Of a stretch of DNA of 64,000 bases, positions 1 through 21,934 are shown piece by piece. The position numbers and the translations under genes are program-made. The first letter of the stretch is position 1. Every line of letters begins with the position of its first letter. Source of the stretch: Homarus americanus (lineage: Eukaryota; Arthropoda; Malacostraca; Decapoda; Nephropidae). A model generated the notes under the pieces. The model was not told the DNA's origin and ran no database searches. It was given only the letters and a program-made list of their open reading frames with translations. The stretch covers positions 21,354,769-21,418,768 of the forward strand of contig NW_024737042.1 in assembly GCF_018991925.1 (NCBI RefSeq), given 5' to 3'.

Positions 1-1281
1 TTTAACAATGATATAGTCCATGAGATGCCAGTGTTTGGATCGTGGGTGTTTCCACGAACCCTTGAACTTGTCGGCCTGCTTAAACAAGGTGTTGATGATA
101 GTGAGGTTGTGTGCAGCACACTTGCTGAGGAGGAGTAGGCTGTTGGGATTACTCTTGCCTCGTCCCTTTCTCCCTATGATTTCCTGCCAAATATCAGCAT
201 CTCTGCCAACTCTGGCATTGAAGTTACCTAAGAGCAAAACCTTATCTTGTTTAGGAAACGAGGCCAGCATAAAAGGCCTAATGATCTCATCCAGTGTTGG
301 GGCGCATGCACTGATGGAGAAGGCATAATGCCAGTGATTCAGTGGGACTCTCAGCGTCAGGAGGCGGTCGTTGATCCCAACAGGCATTTCAGTTAGTCTT
401 TGTAGGATGAATTAGCAGATGGGAAATCCAACTCCATAAATGCAGTATGTCTCCACAACATGCATACCCTTCCAGAAGAAGATATAGCCAGACCCCGGTT
501 CTGTGAGTCAACCGTGGTCAAGGAGCCGGGACTCACTAATGTCTGCTATGTCGATGTTATACCTAGCAAGCTCTGTTGCCATGTGGGCGGTTCTTCTTTC
601 AGGACGCTCATTTGTGCCAGAATAAAGAAGGGACTCGTCATTCCATGCAGCGACCATAAGAGGTTGTATAGTTTGTTTTTGTTTGAATCTGTGATTTTGA
701 TTGTTTTCAACCGGATAAGGATGACCTTACTGGGTGCTGTTGCCTAGTCAGGTTGGTTCTTTAGGCAGGCTATGTTTAGAGCACCTTTTTTAGCCCCCCT
801 TCCCATGTGGGGTCAGCAGAGTAACTATTCGAAAAGGCTGCTCAGTCACACCGACAGGAACGGATTGCACTGCTGCCTAGATCCCAGTGATAAACGACCA
901 TCTTATCTGTGCCGCCCATGTGAAAAGTTGTGACTGGAGACTACCCCGTCGCCACTCGTCTGTCGCCACGACTTTTGGGGGTAAAGGGGTTTTGATGACG
1001 ATAAGTATGATGAGCTGGATGATGGCTGCACACGAGTTGATTTATGAGATGAGACAGGAGCGTAGGCTGCAACCACACATCTTGGCTTTCCCTTTTCCTG
1101 ATGCAGTGGAACAAGTGTTGTTGGGTTTCACCTTAGTAGCTTGTCCATCATGCTTTGCCTTCGTCCTTTGGTGTTGTCGTTCAGTTCCCATGTTGGTCAC
1201 CTCTTCCACCTGTACCGCCGTTGTGGTTTTACTGGAGCTCTGTAAGCATAGCTTTATACCTACCAAGGTTAATTCACAACA
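1..1281 (-). mobile_element. RTE-type LINE fragment (5' region and endonuclease part), decayed
   Basis: Read on the minus strand, this stretch matches the left part of the larger minus-strand element at 11.6-15.6 kb almost base by base; bases 1-700 correspond to about 13,870-14,580. It holds the C-terminal part of an APE-type endonuclease domain plus the untranslated leader, with many indels and stops, so it is not coding. It lacks a segment of about 60 bp near 15,030 that the larger copy has. It is cut by the left window edge and stops sharply near 1281, where a LINE tail of opposite orientation begins. The RTE assignment rests on resemblance to the endonuclease captured in bovine CFDP2, which is RTE-derived. 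Confidence 0.75.
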
Positions 1282-1900
1282 TTGCTAAAGCTGCCTCCCG
1301 AAAGCTGGGGATGCTGTACAGATGCCGTAGCTACTTCATTCCTGAGCAGTTGATTCAGGTTTATAAAGGGTTCATCGTCCTAGCTTGAAGTACTGCTCTC
1401 ATATATGGGGTGGGTCTTCTTCTGTACAACTGTTAGATAGGGTGGAATCAAAGGAATTTCGTCTCCTTTATTCGATAATCTCTCTTCCTTTTCTCTTTGC
1501 CGCAATGTTGCTTCACTCTCTCTTTTACAGGCACTTTAACGGGCAATGTTCAGTGGATTTGGCAACCTGTGTACCGCCGGCAAGGCAGTGGTCTCAAAAC
1601 ATTCGTCTTGCCCGCGGTGCCCTCCGTTTCGGTGCGGATGGCGGTCACATTAGAATAATTCATTCAAGTACACCCTTCTTTCCTCACACAGCCAAACTGT
1701 GGAATGCTCTGCCTTCTTCTGTGTTTCCATACTCTTGCAAACTGTCTCACTTCAAAAAACAGGATTTCCTGCATCTTCCTGGTATAGATTAATATAGTTT
1801 TCTCTTTTATTTTTTTATTTTTGCGATTCATTTTATCGTCCCCCAGGCCCAGTTGTGAGTCGCAGACCTGTACCCAGGTGGGCTAATCCCCCGCAAAAGA
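1282..1900 (+). mobile_element. LINE 3' fragment (RT C-terminus plus 3' UTR)
   Basis: Bases 1282-1792 encode, across two frames, the post-RT C-terminal region usual in Jockey/CR1-type LINEs: a K-A-A-S-R-K-L-G-M-L-Y block, the Y-C-S-H-I-W-G block and L-L-D-R-V-E-S-K. One in-frame stop sits near 1387. The coding part is followed by a 3' UTR with a C-rich tail at about 1836-1895. The same tail, on the opposite strand, recurs at 10,062 and 20,512. The copy is 5' truncated and non-functional. Its clade below CR1/Jockey cannot be settled by eye. Confidence 0.7.
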
Positions 1901-2940
1901 TCAGTAAATAAATAAAAATCATATAAGAAATCACTTAAACCGTGCGTCTTCCTCCTGGGCTGCCTATATGTAAAAAGAGGTGTTCTCTTTTTGTTTATTG
2001 GTAAGCTTATTTCTCCGTTAATATTAATTTGCACAAGAAATACCATAAAATAACGTAGATTCAGAATACAATTTTACATAAGAAAAGCCTATTATCTGCC
2101 TAACCTAACGGTTTCTTAAAACATTAAAAGTTACCTGTAAGATTTTGGAAGAGGTGAGCTGGTTAATGAGCAACATTACGAAACTTTTCAATACTATGGA
2201 GGAATCAATTTTTACCAAACCTGACCTAGCCAAAATAAAAACTAAAACCAAAAGAACTTAAGAAACCAAACCAAATGACTCCTATATCAGGATTATGACT
2301 TCCAACCTAACTTACATCCCGGCTACAGAGCCTTCAGCCTGCCCAGCCGGGAATTCGCGGCTACATATCCACTTCCAGTTAAATTAACTAGTGTAGACCA
2401 TCCATCCTGGTGAATAACAAATGTTGGCTCATCATTTTGGAACTTTGGTAATTGTCTGCCTCAGAACATTTCCTGGTGCACGAGAGTAATGCTAATTCAT
2501 TTCGAATCGTTCATGTCCAACGAAATTTACATTATTTTTCTCAAATAGAAGTCTTAGTATAGTACCAGTATATTGCACCTTAAAACACACATAAATTGCT
2601 CTTCAATCAGCAAACCATCATCTGAATGTTCCACCAGCAGAGTTATAAACGAAAACGTTTCGAGAAGTAATATAGTTTTAAGCAACAATGACGTTCCTAA
2701 AACTTAGATAAATTTCTCCCATTATTAGGCCTATAAAACTTATTTATTATTTATCGATTATATTCAGGCAGTTACGACATATAGATGCAAATAAATGTAT
2801 AAACGATGAACGTTTGTTTTCATAGGGCTTGCTCTTAGGGCGCCCTCCCCTTACTCATGAACATTCTATTAAGTAACCCATAGGGAATCTCTATTAATAT
2901 CCGTAGGCATTGACCACGCCTTTAGCTTTCACAACACTTC
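1901..2940. other. no recognisable feature (AT-rich, probably intronic)
   Basis: No reading frame, repeat or RNA gene could be supported here. The stretch lies downstream of the last visible exon of the minus-strand cellulase-like gene, so it is probably intron if the gene continues past the left edge. Confidence 0.5.
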
Positions 2941-3010
2941 TTTAATACAAAACGTAGGCACCGTTCACTTTCTTGAATACGGCCCAGAGGAACGTTACAG
3001 AGTTACTGAC

Positions 3011-11274
<8,264 letters not shown>

Positions 11275-11295
11275 GTTTGCTGGGGAAGAAACAAC

Positions 11296-11326
11296 TGCGG
11301 GAGGAAGGTCGTCGTCATCTTATATA
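11296..11326 (-). promoter_or_regulatory. TATA box and initiator of the cellulase-like gene
   Basis: On the minus strand a TATATAAG box (11326-11319) is followed 27 bp later by a GCAGTTG initiator with its A at 11296, then a 22-nt leader to the ATG at 11274. The spacing fits an arthropod RNA polymerase II core promoter and supports the start of exon 1. Confidence 0.55.
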
Positions 11327-11356
11327 CACGCTTGGTGGTCACCTCACCTCCAACTC

Positions 11357-11371
11357 ACACACACACACACA

Positions 11372-11440
<69 letters not shown>
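11357..11440. repeat. (CA)n microsatellite
   Basis: About 40 CA units with one interruption, then a short (CTA)n run, starting about 30 bp upstream of the TATA box of the minus-strand gene. Confidence 0.95.
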
Positions 11441-11442
<2 letters not shown>

Positions 11443-11877
11443 CTACTACTACTTTGCTGTCACTCGGAATCGAATATGATGATCATCCAGCTATGATACA
11501 ATGCTATGAGGTATTAGGTACGTCACCTAGGTTAGTGAGTTTTGAGGTGACTAAAGAGACCGATAAGGGACCCGAAGCGTCGTTCACATTCGTTGCACAT
11601 GTGGAGGGCTTCATTTACTACGGGAAGGGCAGTGGCAGGGTTGTTCCGGCGTTGGTGCTTGTCTGCCTCGATTTGCAGTCGGGCTAACTCGAAAGTATTG
11701 ACACCTCGTGTGGTGCTCCTTCAAGCGTTACGATGTGGAGTAATTAACTCCAAGGTGAGAGGGGCGATTTGGCACTTTTTCAGGTTTGTCTTAAGACTAT
11801 CCTTACACCTTTTCAATTGCCCGCAGGAGTTACGTTTACTGTTCGTTAGGTGATTGTAAAGTAGCTGTTTTGGCAGT

Positions 11878-13279
11878 CTACTGGCCAGTCAAACGTAGTT
11901 GTTCATGGATAATGGTAGCCTCGATGCTCTTAGAGTTGGTGTCAGCAAAAATACTGGCATTTGTTTTCTTGTCTTCCCAGCGAACTCGGAGGATGGAACG
12001 CAAACTACGTAAATGAATGTTTTCAAGTACCTTGAGGTGCCTCTTGTATGTGACCCATGTCTCACTGTCATATAGCAGGGTGGGGAGGACCACTGCTCGA
12101 TATACGTGTAGCTTTGTAGATAATTTCAGCTCACTACAGCTGAAGACACTATTCGGAGTCTGCCAAAGGCTTGAGATGCACATCTGATCCGATGCTGAAT
12201 CTCTTCTGTGGTGGTGGATAGGTGAGAGCCGTGATACCGAAAGTGGGCAACATTAGAGAAGGTAGTACCGTTAAGCAGGATGGATGGTGGAGGTGTGTCT
12301 GAATGAGGGGCAGGTTGAAAGAGAATCTGAGTCTTACGTATATTCACCTCAAGGCCGAAATGTGCATACGCATCTGCGTAGTTGTTCAGGATCGCCTGTA
12401 GGTCGAGTTCAGTGTGAGGAACAAGGTCTCTTCTTGCCTGGAGTCGTTTTATGTTGAAAAGAACTCCTTTCACCAGGTACTTGATGTTTACCCCGCTGGC
12501 TAAATTGGCACTAGCACGAGTTAGGAAGGCAGCCAAGAAGATGGAAAAGAGAGTTGGTGCCAGTATACACTCTTGTTTAACCCTTGTTCGGATAGGGAAG
12601 AATTCTGATTAGGTACCGTTGTAGAGTTGCCTCACAATGGCGATGAATTTTGTTGGGTAGCCAAAACGGCTGAGGGTCCACCAGAGGTCTTCCCTGCTGA
12701 CCGAGTCGAAGGCCTTGGTTAGGTCGATGAAAGCCATATCCAGGTCACTACGCTGTTCTCTGCATTTTTCCTGTATCTGGCGGGCAACAAAGATCATGCC
12801 AGTGGTGCCACATGATGGTCTAAAACCACATTAAGATTCAAGGAGGAGGTTTTTCGCCTGAGGAAGAAGTCTGTTTAGGAGGACTAGGGCGCTAATCTTG
12901 CCAGCTACAAAAAGCAGTAAGATACCACGGTAGTTGCCACAGTCTGACCGGTCTCCCTTGTTCTTATAAATATTGTCAATGGAGCCGTATTTAAGAGCTT
13001 GAGGGATTTCCTCCTTTTCCTATATATTTTCCAGGAGAGAGTGGAGACGGCTGGTAAGCAGAGGTCCTCCTGCTTTATACACCTTGGCTGGGATTCCATC
13101 AGGCCCTGCAGCTTTTTATTCTTCATTTGTTTGATGGCAGTAGCTACCTCATCCAGGGGTGGAGGATAGCTGCGGTGGGTCAGGTCTGAATGCTGAGGGA
13201 CCTGCTGGGTAGTCCACATCGATGTTTCGGTTGAGCAATGAATGGCAGTGCTCTTTTCAGCGCTGAAGAAGGCCTTCAT
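11878..13279 (-). pseudogene. reverse transcriptase of RTE-type LINE, fragmented
   Basis: The domain is spread over at least four frames: 13,279-12,905 (pre-RT and finger region), 12,797-12,609 (M-I-F-V-A-R-Q-I-Q-E-K-C and F-I-D-L-T-K-A-F-D, with the first catalytic Asp), 12,536-12,126 (after the missing Y-x-D-D zone, with I-R-K-T-Q-I-L) and 12,183-11,878 (C-terminal E-T-W-V-T-Y-K-R-H-L block). At least three frameshifts or stops separate them. Confidence 0.7.
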
Positions 13280-13703
13280 CGTCTTTAATTATGAGTTTAC
13301 CGTTAGATGAGGGGAGGGATGCTGCACAACGAGTGAGTGGCCCATAAAATGTTTTAGTGGAAATGAAAAATTCGCACATCTTGTTCTGATCTGCAAGTTT
13401 TTGTGTTTCACATGCTTTATTTTTAAGCCAGTCGTTCTTTAGATCGCGAGGTTCCCGCTGGGCTGCCGCTTTCTTCTTGCGGAAGGTATAAGCTTTGGTT
13501 CGAAACTGAGGGTTATTCTACCAGTCAGTAAAAGCGGCACGTTTATCATCAATGAGTTATTTAATTGTCGGGTCATTTTCATCAATGCAATCCTGATGTA
13601 TTCTTTTGATCTGGCCGAAGGTCTCTCCGCTGTTGGATTGTTTAGAAGCTCATGTTCGAGCTGCTCTCTGAAAGCATGTGCTACCACTGGATCCTCCAGA
13701 CGC

Positions 13704-14534
13704 TTAGTAGTAAAACCCCTTCTGGAGGCTTGCTGTCATCGCCGTTTTTGGGCGACGTGAAGAGAGATGAAGAGAGAGCTTGGATCTGAGAAGTTGATGA
13801 TCAGTGTCACAATGGTCTAAGCCACGCATGGCACGGGTGATGAGGACATCTCGGCGATCTCCTTCTCTGACAATGATGTAGTCAATGAGATGCCATTGTT
13901 TGGATCGTGGGAGTTGCCATGAACCCTTGAACTTGTAGGCCTGCCTAAACAAGGTATTGGTGATAGTGAGGTTGTGTGCAGCACACTTGCTGAGGAGGAG
14001 TAGGCCGTTCGGATTACACTTGACAAGTCCATTTCTCCCTATGGTTCCCTGCCAAATATTAGCATCTCTGGCAACTCTGGCATTGAAGTCGCCAAGGAGC
14101 ACAATCTTGTCTCTTCTGGGGATAGAAGTTAGCACCCTGTCGAGGTCGGCGTAAAAGAACTCCTTTATGTCATCCTCTGCATCCAGTGTTCGGGGGTATG
14201 CACTGATACAGAAGGCATGACGTGAGCGATTCAGTGGGACTCGAAGAGTCTTGAGGCATTCGTCGATCCCAATAGGCATTTCAGTTAGCCTGTGCAGGAT
14301 TCGTTGGCGGATGTCAAAGACAACTCCATAAATGCTGTTTCTTTCCGCGGCAGGCTTAACCTTCCAGAAGAAGGTGTAACCAGACCACCGTTCTGTGAGT
14401 TGGCCCTCACCTAGGATGCCTGCTATGTCGATATTATACCTAGCCAGCTCTTTTGTCACAAGGGCAGTTCTTCTTTCAGGATGCTCATTTGTGCTAGTAT
14501 CCAGAAGGGTCCTGACATTCCATGCAGCGACCAA
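13704..14534 (-). pseudogene. APE-type endonuclease of RTE-type LINE
   Basis: A 276-codon frame with the endonuclease blocks in order: W-N-V-R-T-L (residues 5-10), a Y-T-F-F-W strand, the L-L-G-D-F-N-A-R-V catalytic block (about 145-153), N-T-L-F-R-Q, H-L-I-D-Y-I-I-V and the C-D-T-D-H-Q-L block (about 247). The domain nicks target DNA for target-primed reverse transcription. The usual catalytic Glu in an S-E-T-R-L-type block is altered to I-L-G-E-G-Q-L, and the frame is cut from the RT by frameshifts, so the protein is probably dead. Confidence 0.75.
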
Positions 14535-15621
14535 AAGAGGTTAAATGGTTTGTTTTTGTTTGGATCTGTGATTTTGGTTGTGTTTTAGACCGCATAAGGA
14601 TGACCTTACTGGGTGCGGTTGTCCAGTCAGGTTGGGTTTTTAGGCAGCCTATGTTTAGGGCACCTTTTCTAGCCCCCTCCCCAAGTAGGGTGAACAGAGT
14701 GGCTCCATAAAAGGGCTGCTCAGTCGCACAGACTGGACCGGATTGCACTGCTGCCTAGATCCCAGTGCAGAAACGACCATCTTATCTGAGCTGCCCATGT
14801 GCAGAGTTGTGACTAGAGACTACCTACAGTCATCTCTACCTGTCCCTGTCGCCACTCGTCTGTCCCCATAGGACTTTTGGAGGTATATGGGTTTTGATGA
14901 TGATGAGAGGCATGATGAACTGGATGAAGGCTGCACGTGAGTTGATTTATGTGGTGAGGCAGGAGCACAGGCTGTAACCACACATTTTGGCTTTCCCTTT
15001 TCCTGATCCTGTGGGGCAAGTGTTGTAACGATTGGGGAGAGGGAGACTCGCAATGGACTGCCGATAGCCCTGTTTGTTGGGTTTCGCCTTAGTAGCCTGT
15101 CCATCAGGCATTGCCTTCGTCCACTTGTATAGTCGCTGGGTTTCCATGGTGGTCACCTCATCCGCCTACATTGCCATTGGGGTCTTGTTGGAGCTCTGTA
15201 AGCATGTCTGCCTGATGTGGGGCACCACCGCAGATTTTTCGTTCGAGCTTTACTCCCATAGCCTTATACCTACCAAGGCAGGTGGGCGGTGGTTGGTAGG
15301 CGCCAGGACGTGTCCACAAGCCAGTGAGCCTATGCGTCGTCTCTCTGGGGACCACTGCTACTCCAAGATCCCCCGCTGATTTCGCCTGGGCCCATGAGGC
15401 ACCCAGTTACCGTGTGTTGTCACGAGGAGGCACAACAGGAGTCTTGATGGTGAGGAGGCTGTGTACTGGCAAGGTAAGACTTATTCAAGTTGCTTCCCTG
15501 TTCGCCACGAAGGCTAGCCAGCGGAAGGCAGCTGAAAGCGAGAGGGAGCAAGCAATGCTTGCACCTAAACACTAACATAATGCTGCCACTCTAGACGCAT
15601 TTCACCACCCTGTGACTACTT

Positions 15622-15649
15622 CACACACACACACACACACACACACACA
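15622..15649. repeat. (CA)n microsatellite
   Basis: About 14 CA units between the two RTE-type copies. Confidence 0.9.
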
Positions 15650-16479
15650 TGCAGCCTTGTAGTTTTATTGTTGCACTGTGAACACAAGCCTTAATGTGAG
15701 ATGTATGAAAATATCTTTGGGAAAGTCCATGTGTCTACTTTCCCAACGCCTTCACCTCTGGGAGATTTTGTGATTCCCTGTGATAAGAAGCTACTTCCCC
15801 CCCCTCCCCTCATCAGGTTGCCGAACGCACGCACTCATATACACACTGATTGTATACCCGGTACACCACCCTTCCCCTCCTCCATTTCGTTTCAGGTGCT
15901 GCGAGAAGTTCAAAGAGGTACACATTGATTATTCTGTAGGTTTGTCATAATGGTCAGTTGTTTCTCCGAGTGATATCTCAGGCAATTTAGAGACAGAAAA
16001 ATAAAATTTGGTCGTAGTGACCAGTAGTTTTTTTCTTTTTTACTGATTATACATCAGCACCACCACCTACATTTCCGTTCCAGGTGCCCCGCGAAGTGCG
16101 GGTCAGTGTACATCGAACTTACCTCTATTTCTTTCATTAATAATTAAGAACTTTACTTGTGGATAACCATCATAAACAGACTAGTCCAGCTATTGCTCAT
16201 CTACCTCAGTGATATCATCAACCCGCATAGACAAGACATCTCGGAACTTTCGTTACTGACAACTGTTGGCGAATTATCTCCCCGAATTGATTACCTCAAC
16301 ACACAGATGAACTTAAAATACACTTCAGTTATTTTATGAGTTGTTTCACGATTATATGCTTGAATAAGGAAAACGCAAACCAAATTATAAAAAGGCAAAA
16401 ATTATTTGACATCAACAAATAATTCCCTTGATATTCCAGTGTATGTGTGTGTGTGGAGGACAACTCTCCCTTCAAGTTG
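15650..16479. other. no recognisable feature
   Basis: No supported gene. Two weakly similar stretches (about 15,885-15,925 and 16,070-16,115) both contain a pyrimidine tract, CAGGTGC and CGAAGT/AGAAGT. They may be a decayed duplication. Confidence 0.4.
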
Positions 16480-18720
16480 CCCCTAAACGGCGAAGACAGC
16501 AAGCCTCCAGAAGAGGTTCAACACCACGCGACTGGATGACCAAGCGGTAGTACATGTTTTCATAGAGCAGCTCGACGATGGCTTGATAAACAACCCAGCA
16601 ACAAACAAACAAACCGAACAAGGTATCCTCGAGTCATGACAAAATCCTGCAGCGAGACCCTCGACAAGATAAAAAAAAATGCAGGAAATCAATGCATTCG
16701 TTGATCGTAAATGTACTGCCTTCACTGACTGGGAGAACAACCCTCAGTCTCAGACCAAAATTGCTACCTTCAACGAGAAGAAAGAGGCGGCAGAGAGCGA
16801 ACTTCACAATTTTATGAACGAATAGTGGAAAAACAAAATAGTGTGTGAAACGCAAAAATTTGCAGGTTAACATAAGATGCCTGAATTTTTCAATTTCGCT
16901 TAAACAATATATGGCCCGAATGTTGCTCCCTATTTAAAGACCAAACAGGCATCTGTCAGCGCTGGAAACAGCGCTAAGATTCCTTGCTCAACTGACTAAC
17001 CAGCAGGTCTCTCAGCACCCAGAGCTGACCCGCCTCAGCTATCCTCCATCCCGCAGATGAAAAATAAGCAGATGGAAAATAACAAAGCAATAGGGCCTGG
17101 TGGAATCCCAGCCGAAGAGTATGAAGCAGGCGGACCTCTGCTTACCAGCAGTCTCCACTCTCTCCTGGAGAGTATATGAAAGAAGGAGGAAACCCCCGAG
17201 ATCTTAAAGATGCTTCCATCGTCAATAAGAACAAGGGAAACAGGTCAGACTGTGGCAACTACCGAGGGATCTCCCTGCTGTCCATACCTGGCAAGATTAT
17301 CGCCCGAGTCCTCCAAAGCAGACTTTATCCTGAGGCGGAAAACCTGCTCTCAGAATCTCAATGTGGGTTTGGACTGCCATGTGACACCACTGACATGATC
17401 TTTGCTGCCCACTAGATACAGGAAAAGTGCAGAGAGCAGCGTCGTGGCTTGTACATGGCTTTCATTGACCTTACTGTACTAAGGCCTTCGACTCGGTCAA
17501 CAGGGAAGCTCTCTGGCTGACGCTCAGTCGTTTTGGCTGTCCATCAAAATTCATCGCCAATGTGAGGTAACTCCATTATGGCATGAGCGGCTGTGATCTG
17601 CATAATGGCACCCAGTCTGAGTTCTTCCCCATCCAAACAGGGGTAAGACAAGGATATGTACTGGGACCAAATCGATTTATTTTCTTGTCTGCCTTCCGTA
17701 TTCGTGCCAGTATCAATTTAGCCGGCGAGGTGGACATCCAGTACCAGATGAAGGCACTTTTCAACATACGACGACTCCAGACAGGAACAAAGGTGTGGCC
17801 CCATTCCATCACTGAACTTTAGTATGCAGACGACTTCACCCTCATCGCTCACACTGAATGCGATGTACAGGAGATCCTGAACCCCGACGCAGATGCGTAT
17901 GCACAATTCGGCCTTGAGGTGAATAAACGTAAGACTCCGGATTGTCTTTCAGCCTGTCCCTGATCTCAAACACACCTCTACCATCCTTTCTGGTTAAAGT
18001 TACTGCCCCTCTAATGTTACCCACTTTCAATACCATGGCTTCCACCTGTTCACCACCGTGGACACCTATGAAGATATTCAACAACAGATCAGATGTGCAT
18101 CTCAAGCCTTTGGCAGACTTCGTACTGTGTCTTCAGATGTAGGGAGCTAAAATTATCTCTAATGTTGCACGTATATCGATCAATGATCATCCTCACACTG
18201 GTGTATGCAGGCGAGACATTGTTCACTTACGGGCGGCACCTCAAGGCACTTAAGAACTTTCACCAATGTAGCCTCAGTTCCATCGTCCATAGGGGCATTG
18301 AGGCTATTATTATCCATGAATAACTACATAGAACTGACCTTGTTTCAGCATGAACGACAGTAGACTGCCAAAGCATCTGCTTTGTAGTCAAATAATGAAT
18401 GGTAAACGTAACTCTGGGGGCAACGGAAAATGTGTAGGAATAATCTTAACACAAACCTGAAAAAAGCCAAATCGACCCCGGCATCTGGGAGACATTCACG
18501 GCATACCGTAACGCTTGGAAAAGCACCACACGAGAAAGTGTCAATACTGAGCTAGCCCGACTGCATACCGAGGCAGGCAAGTGCTAGCATTGGAAAGACG
18601 AGGCTGCAGTAGATGTAGCCCTCCACGCATGCAACATATATAGACGGCCCTGCCGGTCCCGTATCAGCCTCTCAGTCACCTCTGAGCTCCCAAACGAAGG
18701 TGACATCTTTAATAACTATT
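16480..18720 (+). mobile_element. RTE-type LINE, plus strand, 5' truncated and decayed
   Basis: Same family as the 11.6-15.6 kb copy but on the opposite strand. It begins just after the endonuclease (R-R-R-Q-Q-A-S-R-R-G near 16,490) and includes the RT finger zone (C-G-N-Y-R-G-I-S-L-L at about 17,250), the D-L-T...K-A-F-D-S-V-N-R-E zone near 17,480, T-G-V-R-Q-G-Y-V-L-G-P near 17,640, a degraded Y-A-D-D-F catalytic site at 17,822-17,836 directly after a stop, and the C-terminal zone to about 18,330. The 3' UTR runs to about 18,700. Many stops. Confidence 0.75.
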
Positions 18721-19985
18721 ATCATTGTGTCATAGTTGGGTGATCGTCAAACTTGATTTCCGAGTGACAGCAAAATATTAGAAGGAGGAGGAGGAGTAGG
18801 TCTTCACCAACACAGCAGTAATAACTACAAGTTAAAAAAAATAATGATAAATAAGGAGGGCGTCACCCACACTGATGCAGCTGATGTCATACTCACCCAC
18901 ATCAACCCTTCTATATTTATGTACCGTTACGGAAAGAACCCAGGAACAACCTTTTTCAGGGGAGTGCACTCTCTCCATGAGATTCAATGAGTTTGAAAAT
19001 CATAAGCATCTTCAACCATTCTTCTTGAAAAGATTATTTTTCTTGTATCTTAGTTCCCAGTACTAAACATGTCAACAAACACATGTACTATCGTGCACAA
19101 AAGTCGTGTCCACTTCCCAGCCACAGTGAGGTTTCGACTAGCCTTGAGTCTGAAGTTTCGAAACAGCTGGGGGAAATGCTATGGTCGGCCAACAGATGTC
19201 GCCCACTGTAGTGTGTGTGGTGGGGGGGGGGGGGATGAGAGGCAGGTTTATTTATTGTTTATACCACCATAATTTCAAGCTGCCTTTTTAACTACGTTTT
19301 GTCTTACAGTTGTTTCTTTATGGTTATGAATTCATGGAACATGTGCAGTGCCCTGGGTGCTTATTGCCGCTCAGGTCACAATGATACTTTAAAGAATGGA
19401 ATATATTAAGGATAAAAGTGAAATATGCAAGGATCAGGGTGAAGGGCCTTGGTCAGCTAGTTTTGCTCAGCAATCACGTCACAATTTTGTTGTTATTCAG
19501 ACAAAGAGATTATGGTAATATTTATTTATATTCCACCCATCCTTTGCTTAATAAACATTTGTGATAATATGCAATATTATATAATTATATACTTATGTTA
19601 AAAAGAGTGGAGTGAAAAAGTTATCAGTATTGTAAAATAGCATTCAGACGTCATCTAGTTCCAATTATTCCAAGTTCCAGTGTTTAAACACCCCACCACA
19701 ATATGCAAGCTTCATATATTTTGGAGTGTGCTCGCCTACCATTAATATTGTGTGCTGAACATCATGAGCATTTCAATGATGGTAGCAAATGTAACTATAT
19801 AATTATATTGTGTTATAAGACAACACATTCCACGATGTATCATACAGATCATTGTATACCACACAATACATAATTTGTGGCTGTTAAGTTACTTTATTAT
19901 GAATTTTCATGCGATATAGTTTAAGACATCATTAAGGACATGGATTTAAGATAACACTGTAGGTGTAGGTGAGTTAATATATATT
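18721..19985. other. no recognisable feature
   Basis: AT-rich sequence without supported genes. A run of 13 G lies near 19,210-19,222. Nothing else stands out. Confidence 0.5.
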
Positions 19986-20497
19986 AATTGTATTTACAAA
20001 CAATACTAAAATTCAAACAGTACACCAATACACATATCTTAGTATTTGGTCCAGCCACCCATTACATTCAGGACTTCATCAAGGCGATTAGGGATGGAGT
20101 CGACCAGCTTCAGGCACACCCCTGGTCATCGACGTATACTCTCCCACACGTCGTAAGCCTTGGCCTCTATTGCTGCACAGGTTCGCTGCTCCCCAATATC
20201 CCAATCACGATTCATCATGGTTCAAATATGTTCAATCGGATTAATATCACATCCTAGTGTTGGCCAGTCGATGACCTCAATTTCAGGGTGATCCTGGAGG
20301 TAGTCCTTCACTATGTTGCTGGTATGAATGGGACTGTTGTTATGAACCAGCCTGATAGTGTGGGGGGCTGGAACTGCCATAGCCTGGACGGAAGGAATTA
20401 GCACTTGCTCCAGGATGTCTACATACTGCTCACCAGTGAAACGGCCATTGATCTTGACCAGTTAACCTGGTCCATGTGCCCACATCCACCCCCAGAA

Positions 20498-20985
<488 letters not shown>

Positions 20986-21934
20986 AAATGAAGCAGAAAG
21001 TCAGATCAGCAACCTGGGACTTGGTCACATTTTTCTTGATGCCATATGGCAGCAGCGTCTACCATTATGCTTCCAATATCTTCCCAGACAGTAGTACCTC
21101 CCTGTTTGGTAGCTGCCTACTGCCTACTACACTGACACCCTACCACTCACTGCGCGATGTTGAATGTGTTTCTCTGGGGGACCGCCATCACTGCCTTGCT
21201 TCGGCTCCCACTGACCTGATCACCGTTTCATCGGTAAATATAATGGCTCTTCAGTATTCTTCTCTATGTGGAAGGTGTTCCAATGCAAAGCCGAGTCGAC
21301 ACTCCTTGTGAGTAGGTGTTAGCCACCCTTTGTGAGCTGGAATATGGCAGTCGATCCCGGCTTCGCGTCTCGTCGTCGTGTGATGGCAGTTAAGGCCCAG
21401 ATTTCTTGTATGCTCCACTGATGTTCGCATTGGATATGCCGTTGCAGCTGCCAAGATCATGGCGTCCATCCTTGCCGATGTTACTCGTGGCCTCCCGCTT
21501 CGAGGTTTCGTCTCCACTGAGCCCTCTTCCTCCCATGGTGGATCCACCTCCTAATCGTCATGGTGCTCCTCCCCACTTTGAGAGCAATGTTCGGCACAGT
21601 TGCCCCGGCTCTCCACATCCCTATGATTTGGCCTCGCTCAGCAATCACTGCCGACGAATTTGCTCGTCCTGCAGGCATATCTGAAATGGCAGAGTAATAT
21701 TATGTTGTGGTAACTGATGCAGGCTTTTATATACTAGAGTAAATTAATGGTATTAGTAACACCTAGGTTAAGTATTATTACTCTGACATAACGTTTTGGT
21801 AAATCTTTTAGGATCAACTGCCCAAGAAACCCTTCCTATTTCATGTATTCATAGTGAACTACAAGTGGATCCTCCCCCCCCCCCAAACCTCCACCACCAC
21901 TCCTTCGACTGTAGAGTGAACATTCGCTGATAAT

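Larger units (their letters stand above)
11590..15580 (-). mobile_element. RTE-type LINE, minus strand, near full length but decayed
   Basis: Order on the minus strand: leader (15,580-14,750), APE-type endonuclease (14,534-13,704), linker (13,687-13,439), RT (13,279-12,126) and a C-terminal zone (12,183-11,878). The RT includes A-F-I-D-L-T-K-A-F-D-S-V-S-R-E (12,730-12,690). Several frameshifts and stops make it inactive. A second copy of the same family on the plus strand (16,480-18,720) has matching text down to the 3' end, which fixes this element's 3' limit near 11,590. It lies just upstream of the cellulase-like promoter. Confidence 0.8.

Noticed and set aside
20..328. Plus-strand open frames at 20-328 and 13,957-14,154
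   Set aside because: Antisense to the RTE endonuclease coding sequence; the two are similar only because the minus-strand elements are copies of each other.
12905..17415. The two RTE copies as one large palindromic element
   Set aside because: They are separated by unrelated sequence and differ in extent (one is 5' truncated), so two independent insertions on opposite strands explain them better.
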